A stretch of 64,000 nt of DNA, taken from positions 434,001 to 498,000 of the forward strand of contig JANFOE010000580.1 of NCBI GenBank assembly GCA_025667525.1, in the 5' to 3' direction. The notes beneath the pieces were generated by a model, which was not told the origin of the DNA, ran no database searches, and saw nothing but the letters and a program-made list of their open reading frames with translations. Source of the DNA: Glebionis coronaria (taxonomy: Eukaryota; Streptophyta; Magnoliopsida; Asterales; Asteraceae). A program made the position numbers and the translations under genes. Shown here piece after piece: positions 10,463-22,849 of this stretch. Positions within the stretch are counted from its first letter, which is position 1. The number at the start of each line of letters is the position of its first letter.

Positions 10463-13400
10463 ATGGAAACCTACATGAGTACTAACGATGTGATAGTGGG
10501 AAATCTTCAGCGGGAAGTGCTCAACTTAAAAGCAGACCTAGTCAAACAAGGGAACGATTTGAGAGCCGATATGAGAAACACGTTGGATAGTCAAACGAAT
10601 GACTTGAAGAACATGATGGCTAGTTTCTTCCAAAGTAATCAACCCTATTCTTCGGGTACTCTTCCGAGTAACACCGTTGCGAATCCAAGAGGGGAGATGA
10701 AAGCAATCACTACTCGCAGTGGCAAAGGTACCAAGGAACCCGAGCTTCCTATACCTCCACCGGTGATTGTGACTAAGGAGAACGAGTCACCTGCTCCTAT
10801 TCCTCATCCTTCTCCATCCCCAATTTCTCCACCTCTTACTTCTACCCCTCCTCCACCCAAGGATGTGAGTGATCCTATTCTTCCAAAGCCTTCCTCTTCT
10901 TCCGATATACCTTATCCATCTAGGTTGAGGAAAGAGAAGCTCAAAAGCAAGGACGATATTCAGGTTTCGAACTTTCTTAAAATGTTTAAACAACTGAATT
11001 TCAATATCTGCTTCGCTGAGGCTCTCGCTCACATGCCTAAGTACGCGAAAATGTTTAAAGATCTTTTGAGTGACAAGGAAAAGCTTCTTGATATTGCCAA
11101 CACCCAACTTAATGAGAATTGCTCTGCAGTGCTCTTAAGGAAATTGCCAACCAAGCTTGGTGATCCGGGTCGTTTCTTAATCCCTTGCAATTTCCCGGGA
11201 GTAGAGAATTGCATGGCCCTAGCCGATCTAGGTGCCAGCATTAATCTTATGCCTCTAAGCGTTTGGAAGCAATTATCTCTCCCTGAGCTTGTCCCCACCA
11301 AAATGACTTTGGAATTAGCTAACCGTACGGTTGCTTATCCAGTGGGGATAGCCGAAGACGTCTTTGTAGGAGTCGAAAAATTCACATTTCCTGCCGATTT
11401 CGTCGTCGTCGACTACGAGATGGACCCTCGTCTTCCCTTGATCGTGGGTCGTCCATTCCTGAGGACCGGTCGCACTCTCATCGATGTTGAAGCCGGTGAG
11501 CTTATCATGAGAGTGGGTGACGATAAAATCGTCTTCAACATGGGAAAGTTGTCTAAACAACCTTATTCATACGAGAGTGTTAATTGTATTGACGTTCTGG
11601 ATGAGGCTTGTGAAGAACACTTTAATGATGCTTGTAAAAATATTCCTACCTCTCTTCCCAATGTTGAAACCGTTTCCTCTATTGATTCATCACTGTCTCT
11701 ATTTGGAGATAGTGATTTGTTTTGGAACAATCTTGAAACCACCATGGGAGATGTGAACTTAGCTAATGATGATTTTCCCACCGATGGGGATGAAGAAATG
11801 CATTTCTTTGAAAACCTTCTCAACGAAGACAATCTTTCTCCACCATCTCCCACGGTTATTGCTATCGATACTCCGACTTTGAAAACGCCTCCCATCGAAA
11901 ATCCTTCGGATTTAGAACTGAAGGAGTTGCCGCCCCATCTCGAGAATGTGTTGCTTGAAGAAGAGAAGAAGTCGCCCGTCATTATCGCGAAGGACTTGAA
12001 AGATGAAGAGAAAACTCGCCTCATCGCCGTGCTTAAAGATCATAAGAAGGCTATTGCTTGGAAAATTTCTGATATTCGCGGAATTGATCCTCACTTCTGC
12101 ACACACAAAATTCTCATGGAGGACGACTTTAAGCCCACAATTCAAAGCCAACGAAGGGTGAATCCAAAAATACATGAAGTCATCAAAACAGAGGTTATCA
12201 AACTTCTTGATGCGGGTATGATTTACCCTATTTCGGATTCACCATGGGTTAGTCCAGTCCATTGTGTGCCCAAGAAGGGCGGAATAACCGTTGTGCCCAA
12301 TGCAAACAACGAGTTGATTTCCACTTGTCTCGTTACGGGGTGGAGAGTTTGTATAGACTACCGCAAGCTCAATGATGCCACGAGAAAGGATCATTTCCCT
12401 CTACCTTTTATGGACCAAATGCTTGAACGTTTAGTGGGTAATGAATATTACTACTTTCTTGATGGTTTCTCGGGTTATTTCCAAATACCCATCGATCCCC
12501 AAGATCAAGAGAAGACAACATTCACTTGTCCCTATGGCACATTTGCTTACAAACAAATGCCTTTTGGCTTATGCAATGCCCCCGGGACTTTCCAAAGGTG
12601 CATGTTAGCTATCTTCCATGACATGGTTGAACAAACCATGGAAGTCTTCATGGATGATTTCTCGGTCTTCGGGGATTCCTTCTCTTCTTGCCTTGCTAAT
12701 TTGGAACGTATGCATAAGCGGTGCGAAGACACTCGCCTTGTTCTGAATTGGGAAAAATGCCATTTTATGGTAAAAGAAGGCATCGTGCTTGGACACAAGA
12801 TCTCTAAAGCTGGTCTTGAAGTAGACCGTGCTAAAGTCGATGTTATCAGTAAGTTGCCTCCACCTTCAACAGTGAAGGGTGTGAGAAGTTTTCTGGGTCA
12901 TGCGGGCTTCTACCGTCGATTCATCAAAGATTTTTCTCAAATCGCTCGCCCGATGACCCACCTCTTGGAAAAAGATACTCCTTTAATCTTTTCCAAAGAG
13001 TGCCTTGAAGCCTTCAACTCGCTTAAGGATAAGCTTACTAAGGCACCCGTCTTGGTTACCCCTAATTGGGAGCTGCCTTTCGAGTTGATGTGCGATGCTA
13101 GTGACTTTGCTATTAGTGCGGTTTTGGGCCAAAGAGTGAATAAACACTTCCAACCAATCCACTACGCTAGTAAGACAATGACGGGGGCTCAATTGCATTA
13201 TACGACAACCGAAAAAGAGCTTTTAGCTGTTGTCTATGCCTTTGAAAAGTTCCGCCCCTATCTTGTCCTTTCCACCACAATCGTTTACACCGATCATTCC
13301 GCGTTGAGGTACTTGTTGACAAAGCAAGATTCCAAACCAAGACTTCTTCGCTGGGTTTTGCTACTCCAAGAATTTAAAATCGAAATTCGCGATAAAAAAG

Positions 13401-14821
13401 GAGCTGAAAACCTAGCCGCGGATCATCTCAGTAGACTTGAGGATCCTTACCAAGGGGATCATCCGAACAAAGAAATCAATGATTCTTTTCCCTTGGAGAC
13501 CTTAATGTCTATCAACTCGAAGTCTGATGAAACCCCGTGGTTTGCGGACATTGCAAACTACTTGGCGGGTGGAATTCTTGTTGACGGGTTAACATCCCAG
13601 CAAAAGAAAAAGTTTTTCAAAGACATTAAGACTTACTTTTGGGATGACCCGTATCTATTCAAACAATGTGCCGAATTGATTATTCGCCGATGTGTTGATG
13701 GACCGGCAGCTTTTGGAATCATTGATGCTTGCCACAAAGGACCCACCGGTGGTCACTTTGGTCCCAACTACACCGCCAAAAAAGTGTTTGACTCGGGATT
13801 TTATTGGCCCTCCATATATCGTGACGCTCACAATATGGTTAAACGATGTGATGCTTGCCAAAAACAAGGCAAGATCACACATAAAGACGAGATGCCTCAT
13901 AATTTCATATAAGAATGTGAAATCTTTGATGTTTGGGGTATCGACTTTATGGGGCCATTCCCTTCTTCTAAAGGAAACAAATACATTCTTGTAGCCGTTG
14001 ACTATGTCTCCAAGTGGGTTGAAGCCAAAGCTTTACCTACTAATGACGCAAGGGTGGTTTGTAACTTTTTGAAATCTCTATTCGCTAGATTCGGTGTGCC
14101 TCGTGCCATTATTAGTAATCGCGGGACTCATTTTTGCAATGACCAATTCGCAAGAGTCATGGCTAAGTACGGTGTAAATCATCGTCTTTCCACTGCCTAC
14201 CACCCACAAACTAATGGCCAGGCTGAAATATCCAACCGAGGACTAAAGCGAATTCTTGAAAGAACCGTGGGAGAGCATCGTGCCTCATGGGGTGATAAAC
14301 TTGATGATGCTTTGTGAGCTTTCCGTACCGCATACAAGACTCCGATTGGTTGTACACCATATCGTCTCGTGTACGGGAAAGCATGCCACCTCCCCATTGA
14401 GTTGGAGCACAAGGCTTACTGGGCCTTGAAGTGGGCTAATTTTGATATCAACAAAGCCGGTGACCTACGCAAGATCCAACTCAATGAGCTGAATGAACTC
14501 CTTAATGAGGCTTATGAAAATTCTTTGATCTATAAGGAAAAGACTAAGCTCATTCACGACTCTAAGATTAAGAACCGAGAGTTCCACATTGGAGACAAAG
14601 TTTTACTCTTTAACTCTCGGTTGAAAATCTTTTCAGGCAAGCTGAAATCTCGTTGGTCCGGCCCATTCACCATTGCCCAAATTTTTCCATATGGTACTCT
14701 CGAGCTCGCTCAACCTAATGGACCTAATTTTAAGGTGAATGGCCAACGAGTGAAGTTGCACTTTGGTGAGGACACCTCTCAGGAGATGATTCCATCCCTC
14801 ACCACGTTCCCCATGAACTAA
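10463..14821 (+). pseudogene. pol: Athila pol: protease, RT, RNase H, integrase with two in-frame stops
   Basis: One frame runs the whole length. In order: a Pro-rich spacer; aspartic protease with [13 protein letters not shown] (Asp in DLGAS in place of DTG/DSG); RT from about 12050 with [12 protein letters not shown] and catalytic FMDDFSVFG near 12650; RNase H with [16 protein letters not shown]; integrase zinc region ending VKRCDACQK; integrase core with [10 protein letters not shown], a degenerate IISNRGTHF block and [13 protein letters not shown] at 13910-13912 and TGA at 14315-14317 interrupt the frame. Both fit C-to-T type changes (CAA to TAA; TGG to TGA). The protein cannot be made whole. 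Confidence 0.92.
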
Positions 14822-16761
14822 TTTTGGGTCGAGTCAGGCTCGTGACTCGGTTATCAAAAACAAGCGCTCCTCGGGAGGCAGCCCGAGTATCTATCATTTT
14901 ATGTTTTAACCTCATAAGTGTAGGGGGACCTCTATAGGTTCTTTGTTTTTATGTGGTGATGTGATTACAGGGATAAGTGCACTCTTGGAATCTCTGAAGA
15001 ACCGTGCTCCCGTGTTATCCGAAATCCGGTTCTATCTCTCAACTATCGTGATTCAATTTTCTTCATACTCACATTTGAAATTGATCACTTTAGTCGTCTC
15101 TTCCTTAGCTTGAGTTAACCAACGTGCACAATGTCATAAGTGTAGGGGAAACTTTTCCCACATGCTTAAACATTGAGGACAATGTTTATCTTAAGTGTAG
15201 GGGGGACTTCTATCGAAGTTTTAAGTAGACTTTTCCATGAAAATGCCTTCATTTAACCGGAAAATCATATTTTTCAACATTTTTCAAATTTTTTATTAAC
15301 TTTGGCCATTTAGTTGTAATTTTTAAATTTTTATCGTTGCTTTCGTATGTATATACCCCGAAATAAAGTCAAAAATATTAATAAAGTGGTGTAGCTAGTT
15401 TAGAAGTCTTTGACATATTAGGCCCGTTACGTTCATTTTGACTCAACCCAAACAGACTTATCCAAGTTTATTCTAGCTAGTATCCTTAACCATGTAGACC
15501 TTAATTGGTTTATTAGGCTAAGTATCCACGAGTCTCATTACTTGAGATTTTAAATTGTGGAGGACGAGAAATGATAGAGTCAATTATAAGTCGGTATTCT
15601 TGCACAAGCTCACTTGGTGTAATTATTTGCCTATTCTCCCATCACTTGCTAATAATTTATCTGCAATAAGTAAGGTCGTACGATTTGAAAAGTTACTTAG
15701 CTTCTAGCCCAAGATCGTTTAAAAGTTGCTCGGTAATGATAAGAGTTCATAGCCAAGGCATAACTTATGAAGCGGGGCGCAAAGATTGGCGAGTCCGAAA
15801 AGGCCCTAACAAGGCATGAGGATTCCATTTTATTGCTAAAGATCCATAGTGATGTGAAAAGCATTATTCCCAAAGTCAATATGAAGGATCAAGACTCACG
15901 ACGAAAAGCAATCAACTCCCATAAAGATGATGGAGAAGTCTATCCGAAAAGACCCTAACAAGGTATGAGGATAAATAGATCCAAGTTCGAAAAGGAGGCG
16001 GATCGTTGTATCTCAAAATCCCAATTAGAGATTGAAGAATAATCATGAAGTCGTGGTCAACAAAGTTGGAGAACCCCTCAAAAGTCTCCAAGTGAAGAAA
16101 CTCTATTAACGATGAGAAGACCATTATCTCAAGCACGTCTCTCAAGATATCAAGTATGAAGTACATGCCAAATATCGGCCCGAGAAAGGTCTCAAATCGT
16201 GAACCGAGTTATGCCAAGATATGAACTTTTTGATATCCCGAGAAGCAGTTTTAAGAGATTTTGTCCTTTAGCTAACTAATGATCAAATCGTCCTACTTTG
16301 CTTTCAGCCTAAATAAACTATCGAAATAAGTCCAAAAATGCATCTTCATGATCATTCTAAGACAAAAGTAAAATATAAGAGATACACCTAGGAATGAGGG
16401 AGTTTAAGCATATAATTAAGCCATGTGTGTAAGTGTTTGATTTACTAACTTATAATAACAATGATCTCGTTTTTAAGCTTAGTTTGGGGAACGTGAAACT
16501 TGAGGGTGATAAATCTTCGCAGCACCAAAGCCCTAATGTAAGTCCTTGATCTCTTTACAAGTTATTTCCATATAGCTATTTTCAAGTGAAAATAGTTTTC
16601 TATCTTTTTGTTACTTTAAAGTTTTAATTTTTCTTAGTACTTTAATTTTTGTTTAGTAGTGTTTTAATAAGGCCAAGGTTGATTGATTATGAGAAAAGTG
16701 TAAATTTGCTTTATCACTAAGCATTGCATGAGGGCATGGCAATGGTTAAGTGTAGGGGATT
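14822..16761 (+). other. Athila 3' non-coding region with repeated PPT-like motif
   Basis: No env-like frame survives in these 1.9 kb. The 11-mer AAGTGTAGGGG occurs at 14916, 15138, 15193 and 16748. The last copy lies directly before the 3' LTR and acts as the likely polypurine tract. The rest shows no gene. Confidence 0.7.
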
Positions 16762-18300
16762 TGATAGGTGTGTAAACACCCATCCTTTTACCACTTAATT
16801 CTGGCTAAAACGAGACCAAAACGCGTATTTAATATCATTTGTTTGGAATTATGCGTGGTTTTTGTGTTTATTGTGTTTTCAGAGCCAACCGGATGAATAT
16901 TGAAGAAAACATGGGATTGCACGGGATTTATCGAATAAAAAGACTCAAGACAGAGTTTATTGTCCAAGAGATGCAAAAGATTTGAAGTCACTGGGCCTAT
17001 TCGAAGATTTATCAAAGAAAAGGACCAAAGATGGAAGATTTACATAAGTCGAAGAAACTCAAGTCTATTAAACGAAGAAATTAAAAGACGAGTTGAATTT
17101 AATCGACGACAAATCCCGAATCAGAATCGAAAACGTCAACTTTTCTGAAAAAACGAGAAGACAAGAAGAACGGGAGAAAGCCCACTCAGCAACCAAAGGG
17201 GACACCTATATAAAGGGTTCCCCTCACACTTTTCATCCAGTTTTTCATTCCCCCTCTTTTCTCTCTTTTCTGTTCGTAGGTATCACCAACACCACTAGGG
17301 TGTTTGGTGATTTTGATCTTTGTTTTTCAATCTTGTAATTTCATCCTTGTTTTGTGATTGTTAAAACCTTATTCTATCAGTTTAATCCTTTCATCTCATC
17401 TTGTTCATCTTCATTTATTTGGTTAAAAGTTAAAGTTCTTATTTGGTTGATTTGATCTTCAAAAGTTGTTGGGTTTTATGTTTTTATTGATAGGATTTGT
17501 AGTTATTGGTTAGTATATCATTTGTGTTTAGTTTTATTTAAGTTTTGGTTGAAAACTTGGTGAATTTTTGGCTTAAAATCGATTCCCCTGTTCTTCGGTA
17601 AAAAGTACTGTTCTTGAGTTCCCAGGTTCCGGATGAACTAAAAGTTCCGGATGAACAAAATCTTCCGAATGAGTTTTAAAAGTTCCGAATAAATTTCCTT
17701 TCAAAAAGTTCCGAATCAATTTTCAAAAGTTCCGAGTGAAAAGTTCCGGACCAAAAGTTCCGGACGAACTTCCGGATCACCAAACTTCCGGGTGAAGTTC
17801 CGAATAAAGTTCCGACTCAAAGTTTCGGGTGAACTTCCGAAGAAAGTTCCGGATCAATCTTCCGAGTAAAGTTCCGGGTGAAAGTTCCGAACGAAGTTCC
17901 GGATCAATCTTCCGAGTCAACTTCCGAGTGAAGTTCCGAGTGAAGGTTTCGAACGAAGTTCCGGATCAACAACTTCCGAATCAAGGTGACTTCCGAATAA
18001 ATTTTCTTCGAGTATTTTTAAGTGTTACTGTTCCTTACTGTTTCTTCATTTTTACTTTATATTTTAATTCAAGTTTTTATTAATTGTTATTAATTTAATT
18101 GCTTTTAAATTTAAGTTTACATTTTCGTGCATTTAAACTTTTAGTAGATTAAAAATCCAAACCCCATATTTGTCACCAAAAACAAATCATCCCACTTAGA
18201 ACCAAGATCAATTCGAGAGGATATCGAGAGAATATAGAACCCATCCAGTGCAAAAACCTAATATTAAGTGGTAAAAGGATGGGTGTTTACACACCTATCA
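16762..18300 (+). repeat. Athila 3' LTR with 38-bp inverted tail
   Basis: It is a near copy of 7403-8917 and ends with an extra segment (18263-18300) that is the exact reverse complement of the first 38 bp of the LTR. TATAT follows at 18301. It carries the TATA box at 17206-17215 and the TTCCG array at 17626-18000. Confidence 0.9.
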
Positions 18301-18305
18301 TATAT
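18301..18305 (+). repeat. Target-site duplication TATAT, right copy
   Basis: It matches 7398-7402 and marks the right edge of the Athila insertion. Confidence 0.85.
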
Positions 18306-20072
18306 TTTAATCAAATTTGGTATCTCTAATATCAAAAGATTTTATATATTAGAGATAGAGGAGAAAATGTGATTAAAATGTGATCTAAAGACTCAAGCAC
18401 TCATGGTTACGATCAAATACCCACAACATCTTTAATTCACGACTTTATTGGTGTCAAAAGGGTGGTTAGGCTTAAGTCCTATGATCCAACCAGAACCAGA
18501 GGGATCTTCCCAGGGATAATCCAATAGATTATTAGAAGTCCTTAAGAAAGATGGAGTAGAATGTGAACGTAGCTGAATGCCGACTAAGTACTGATGTTAG
18601 CACTGGAACAATCACAACAAGGTGCTAGTAATGATGTCTTGGTAAGCATTGAAGGGGTTGAAGAATGAAAAAGAAATGTAAGGATAAAGGGTGTAAACAA
18701 AGAAGCCCTCCATAAAACTTAGGCAGAAACCAGGTCAACACATCATGAAGACAACTCATCATGGACCCAGTGATGTATGCACAACCCTCCTCAGCTGACT
18801 CAGGCTTCTCTCAAAAGAAGTTTGTTTTATTGTCACAGAGATCAACACGACTTCTAGTAACTTTCTCACTCCGAGATAGTTGATATTGAATAGGTGGCAT
18901 CTGCTCCAGCCTCCGATCACTAAAAGTGCACAAATCGAGTCTATAGCCAAGAGATCAATCAAATCTCGTTAGGACACACGGATGACGATCAAGAGAGTCC
19001 TACGCTATATCCTTGCGATATTGCTAGAACACTCAGAGTGATACTTCTAGTATTCACAATGATGAGTGGAAATCCTTCCAGTGTTAACATCCAACAGCAC
19101 TGCGGTAGGTCATGTGTAAGATCCTTTATGAATTGAACATATGTAAAACTGAAAAGCAACAGTTGTTTGATTCTGAATTGGTTCAAACTCGTTTCAGGTT
19201 TCTACGCAATATCTTTATGGTCTTGCCAGAACATGCAGAGTGATATTCACAGTGACGAATGGAAATCCTTCTAGCGTCAACATCAAACAGCGCTACGGTA
19301 GGTAACTTGCGAGATTCTTATGAATCAAGCTTGTGTCAACTGGAAAGCAACAATGGTAAGATTCTTAGTGAATCAAACTTGTTCCAGGAATTTGAATTGA
19401 CAACTTTAATCAAGCGGATATTTATCCAATTGATTCACTCTTTATGTTCGCAGTCATGCTTTGAGACGGTCGAGTAAAGAGAACAGCTAGTACAGCCGCG
19501 AAACCCTGTCAAGGAGGTTCTTAATTGAATCTACCTATCACAGGTACGATATCTAGTATTGTGTAACGGTCTTCACCGACCGAAGGTAAAGCGCTACTAA
19601 TTTAGGACGAATGTCAAAGCCATTCAGTCCGTGTCTAAGTTTTGTCTCGCGGAGGTGGCGTTACGGTGTACTCAGCAAAGTCGAAGATTCAAAACCACAT
19701 TCTCATACCCAAAGACATTCAATAATCAAGAAAGCTAAAGACTTCTACAACTCTGATGATCATAATCTTCCTTAACAACTAAAGTAGATGAATGACCTCT
19801 ATTCAAAGGAGATTGTTAGCAAGCTTTCAAGATAGTGCAAAGTATGAGCATGTGGATGAAGACACAAGATCACAAGATGGCAAAGACAAGTCAAGAATGA
19901 TTTGAAGATCTCAAGATAAAAGACAAAGTCGAAAGACAATGACAAAGGCTCAAAGATCACAGCATGAAGGAACAAGACTACTATTACACGTTCAAGATTC
20001 AGTTATGACAAAATTCGTAATCTCTATTGAACTCCAAATATCGAAGAGGAATGACCTCCCATTGGGGGAGAT
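18306..20072 (+). other. copia 3' non-coding region, right half
   Basis: No protein longer than about 70 residues is open. The stretch lies between the split copia body and an LTR preceded by a polypurine tract (ATTGGGGGAGA at 20061-20071), so it is read as the rest of the copia 3' untranslated region. A similar boundary-like phrase (atgacctc ... ggagattgttagc) also occurs near 19788-19816. Confidence 0.5.
19000..19395 (+). repeat. Diverged tandem duplication, ~200-bp unit
   Basis: 19000-19200 and 19201-19395 share a common order of phrases: ctacgc..tat, gcagagtgat, gtggaaatccttc, aacagc.ctgcggtaggt, gaaaagcaac. The copies differ by many substitutions and indels, so the duplication is old. 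Confidence 0.7.
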
Positions 20073-20467
20073 TGTTAGCCTCAAATTATTGAGTCAAACA
20101 AGAATGTTCGGTCATAGGTTTATATTGTAACATTTATTAGAACGTTGTAATAGCTAGTTAAAATAGTCGTGACATTATGGGCTTGATGGCTAGCTTAAAA
20201 GGCCTCTTTCAAGGTACTAAGCATTTATTCAAGCCCGACCGAATCAAACTATAGCCCATTAAGCCACATGTAGGCAAAGGGTATAAATACCCTTCCTAGC
20301 ATGTTAGGAATGGTGTTGGCTCATTTTCTAATCTAATCTCACAAAAGTTTAACACACACTTCTCTCTACTTTTTCTCATTACTTTCTCTCTCTAGAAACC
20401 TTCCATCTTTTATCTACCTTTCTTTCTTCTTTATTCGTGTAGAATCATCATAAATTTAGGGACAACA
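20073..20467 (+). repeat. Candidate 3' LTR of the older copia element
   Basis: It starts TGTTAGCC right after a polypurine tract and ends ACAACA (TGTT/AACA inverted termini), 395 bp. It includes a TATA box (TATAAATA at 20282) and a following pyrimidine-rich tract. The partner LTR lies outside the window, so assignment to this element rests on order and orientation. Confidence 0.6.
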
Positions 20468-21595
20468 GACTTCTTCTCCTCTTGCCTTCATATATTTATG
20501 CTTGTTTAGTCTTCATTTAGTTCATTTGTATTATTTATGTTTTGGGCTTATGTATGGGGACCGATTTTTGATTCCGGTTATCCATTGGGTCATGTATGTT
20601 TATGACATATTACCTTGCATGCTTTGATGATACGCCGTAATTATCCTGTGATATTCTATTTATCAAAATGGGGTGTTACAAATTATAACCTAAGTCATGT
20701 TTATTAATTAATTATAGTCCATGTTTTAAATAATTAATTAATACTATAATCTAAATTAAGTGGTAAAAATACTTAGATTAAAACATGTATTATTTACTAA
20801 ATAATAATAACCTAAGTCCATGTTAAATTAAATTAATTATTAGCCATGATTTAATTAATTTGATTTTTCTTGCTAAATTAATATAGTAACTTGTAAAATT
20901 AGTCATGAACCGAACCCGTGTTTTTAATGTAGACCTAACGTGAATTGGACCGAATTGCCCATGAACCGGACCAAAACAAACACCCCCTTAGCAGTGGCTA
21001 ATCGGCCTAGCCGGTTGCCACTACTGGTTCATATTCACCACCGGCTTAAGCCTGTGGTTACCCCTGCCCTGTCTTGTTTTCCCACCGAAGGACCACAACA
21101 GCCACCGGCTTAAGCCGGTGGTGTTGTTGCTGCTGCGCCGAGCCCACAACGACCACAAGGCCACCCCGACTTAAGTCAGGGTCCTTGCTGCCTACTGTCG
21201 ACCAACCGACCTTGGGTCTCGGTTGTGGTGTGATTTAACCAAGCCGAGCGCTACGGCTCTCGGTTCGTGTGATTCGGCCGAACAAACCCCCAGCCCAAAT
21301 CCTTTTTCTTGTTTTATGTTTTTAGGTTAATCCCACATGTTCATTACTTGTTTTTAATATTAACATAATCATGTGTTCTTGATTGTAATCAAAAGAGTAA
21401 AAAGAAAGGTTTAAAAGGTTTACCGAAAGCGTGAACAATTGAGAACCAATAACACGGACACTAGCACTTGTTTTTAATTACCAAGATCAAACAACCACTC
21501 CTTGTGGTGTGTGGTAGCCGGCGGCAAAGAGAGAGCAAAAAGGAGGCTAGGGTTTTTTGTCAATGTTATGTGGAATGAAAAGGGTGTAACCCTTT
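20468..21595 (+). other. Non-coding, AT-rich then GC-rich palindromic DNA
   Basis: No gene is visible. 20690-20890 is very AT-rich with repeated TTAATTAATTA and tagtccatg phrases. 20980-21300 is GC-rich and holds the CTTAAG palindromes. Confidence 0.5.
21038..21182 (+). repeat. Three phased 20-bp palindromes centred on CTTAAG
   Basis: They lie at 21038-21057, 21102-21121 (perfect) and 21163-21182. Starts are 64 and 61 bp apart. The arms differ between copies (CCACCGGC versus ACCCCGAC), while within-copy pairing is largely kept. Confidence 0.75.
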
Positions 21596-21602
21596 TTGTC
21601 TA

Positions 21603-21840
21603 ATTGTATACCTTATAATAGAGGGGAATCACGTTCCCCTAGGAACAGTGATCCCCTCACACATCCCGCATATTTTAATCCCTCCCTCACATTATTACAC
21701 TCTCCTCACCACATATCATACACACACTTACACTCACATCTCACATATCTTAATCACACTCTCCTCACCACATATCATACACACACTCACATAATCCCAC
21801 ACTCTCCTCACCACATATCATACACACACTGACACACTCT
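21603..21840 (+). repeat. Left arm of foldback repeat, with internal tandem units
   Basis: It starts ATTGTATACC and contains GAGGGGAATCACG and GTGATCCCCTC. Its first ~85 bp, and after an indel the following ~60 bp, are the reverse complement of 23683-23824 and 24685-24827. The distal part repeats a phrase close to CACTCTCCTCACCACATATC three times. Confidence 0.8.
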
Positions 21841-22130
21841 TTTTGCTTATTGATGGAGGGGTTTCCTTTATTGATGGATTCGCTTATTGATGGAGGGGTT
21901 TCCCTTATTGATGGATTCGCTTATTGATGGAGGGGTTTCCCTTATTGATGGAGGGAATACTTTTTAGCCCGTTTGACTTTGGATGATCTTTGATCTTTGT
22001 GATGATCAAAGTATTCCTCGCACATCTCTTTGGTATGATCTTTGATCTTTGTGATGATCGATCTTTCATCTTTGGATCATCTGTTCTCTTTTGGATGATC
22101 TTCCATGTTTCTGAAATGGAAATATCTTTT
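21841..22130 (+). repeat. Tandem TTATTGATGGA and TTTGATCTTTG repeats
   Basis: TTATTGATGGAGGGGTTTCC alternates with TTGATGGATTCGC in ~40-bp units at 21846-21955. GGATGATCTTTGATC phrases follow at 21980-22130. No gene is seen. Confidence 0.7.
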
Positions 22131-22179
22131 GGATGATATTTTTATCATAAATACCAATCTCAGTTGGTACGTTTAATTT

Positions 22180-22510
22180 AATTTAGGGTTTCTATTAATT
22201 TAGGTGTTTTGTTTGATATGTTGGCATGTGGTTAATTGCGTGTGAGTAATTTGATTAATTTAGGGTTTCTGTTTAATTTGTGGTTAATTGGGGATCCTAT
22301 TGTTTGATTAGGGTTTCTATTAATTTAGGATTTTTGTATTCTGTTGTTTGTTGGGGGTGTGTGACACTGGGTTATAAAATTTAGGGTTTCTGTTTAATTT
22401 GTGGTTAATTGGGGATCCTATTGTTTGATTAGGGTTTCTATTAATTTAGGATTTTTGTTTCATATGTTATTCTGTTGTTTGTTGGGGGTGTGTGACACTG
22501 GGTTATAAAA
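22180..22510 (+). repeat. Two-copy repeat around TTAGGGTTTCT
   Basis: A ~125-bp phrase (TTTAGGGTTTCTGTTTAAT ... GGGGGTGTGTGACACTGGG) occurs at about 22260-22378 and again at 22380-22506 with one short indel. It is non-coding. Confidence 0.75.
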
Positions 22511-22597
22511 AAATAACGGATTTCAGTGTCTTGCTGCTCATAGGGCTCCGAGATGTTGCCTGTTTAGTAACTTTGTTGTGTTATTGACGCTAAGTCA

Positions 22598-22646
22598 ACC
22601 GTGTCTTGGCGGGGCATCACACGTTTGTGACTGCAGCCATGCCGGT
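22598..22646 (+). other. Covarying hairpin, copy 1
   Basis: Outer stem ACCG/CGGT, inner stem TGGC (22607) with GCCA (22636), NNG = GGG, apical stem GCA/TGC plus TCACA/TGTGA. It is a member of the hairpin family described in the findings. Confidence 0.55.
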
Positions 22647-22849
22647 ATGATGCCTCTTTAACCTTCGCATAGATCTATTGATGCGATCATGTTGCTGTTC
22701 ATAGAAAAGTGTGTGTTACTTTTGTTCTTGGCTTTGCTTCCATTGCTGAGTGATCTTAATCGGGCGACCACAGTTTTACTGTCGTTGCAGATCATGAAGA
22801 GAAAATATGATAGTTTTCAATGAAGTTATTGTTTTGATTAAATGGGGGT

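Larger units (their letters stand above)
7403..18300 (+). mobile_element. Athila-type Ty3/gypsy retrotransposon, complete but inactivated
   Basis: The 10.9-kb element has LTRs at both ends, a primer site matching the tRNA-Asp type used by Athila elements, gag, then pol ordered protease, RT, RNase H, integrase (gypsy order), a 1.9-kb non-coding 3' part and a 5-bp target duplication. The integrase and RT wording ([23 protein letters not shown]) is of Athila type. Gag and pol share one frame interrupted by three stops (10457, 13910, 14315). The LTRs differ by roughly two dozen changes by eye over 1.5 kb, suggesting a fairly recent insertion into the older copia element. Confidence 0.93.

Noticed and set aside
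7394..18309. Long palindrome extending past both ends of Athila (AAAATATA/TATATTTT)
   Set aside because: The TATAT duplication is itself nearly palindromic and AT-rich; the extra A and T match is likely chance.
21596..21832. 78-residue Thr/His/Ser-rich frame
   Set aside because: It is encoded by the tandem CTCACCACATATC repeats and is a repeat shadow.
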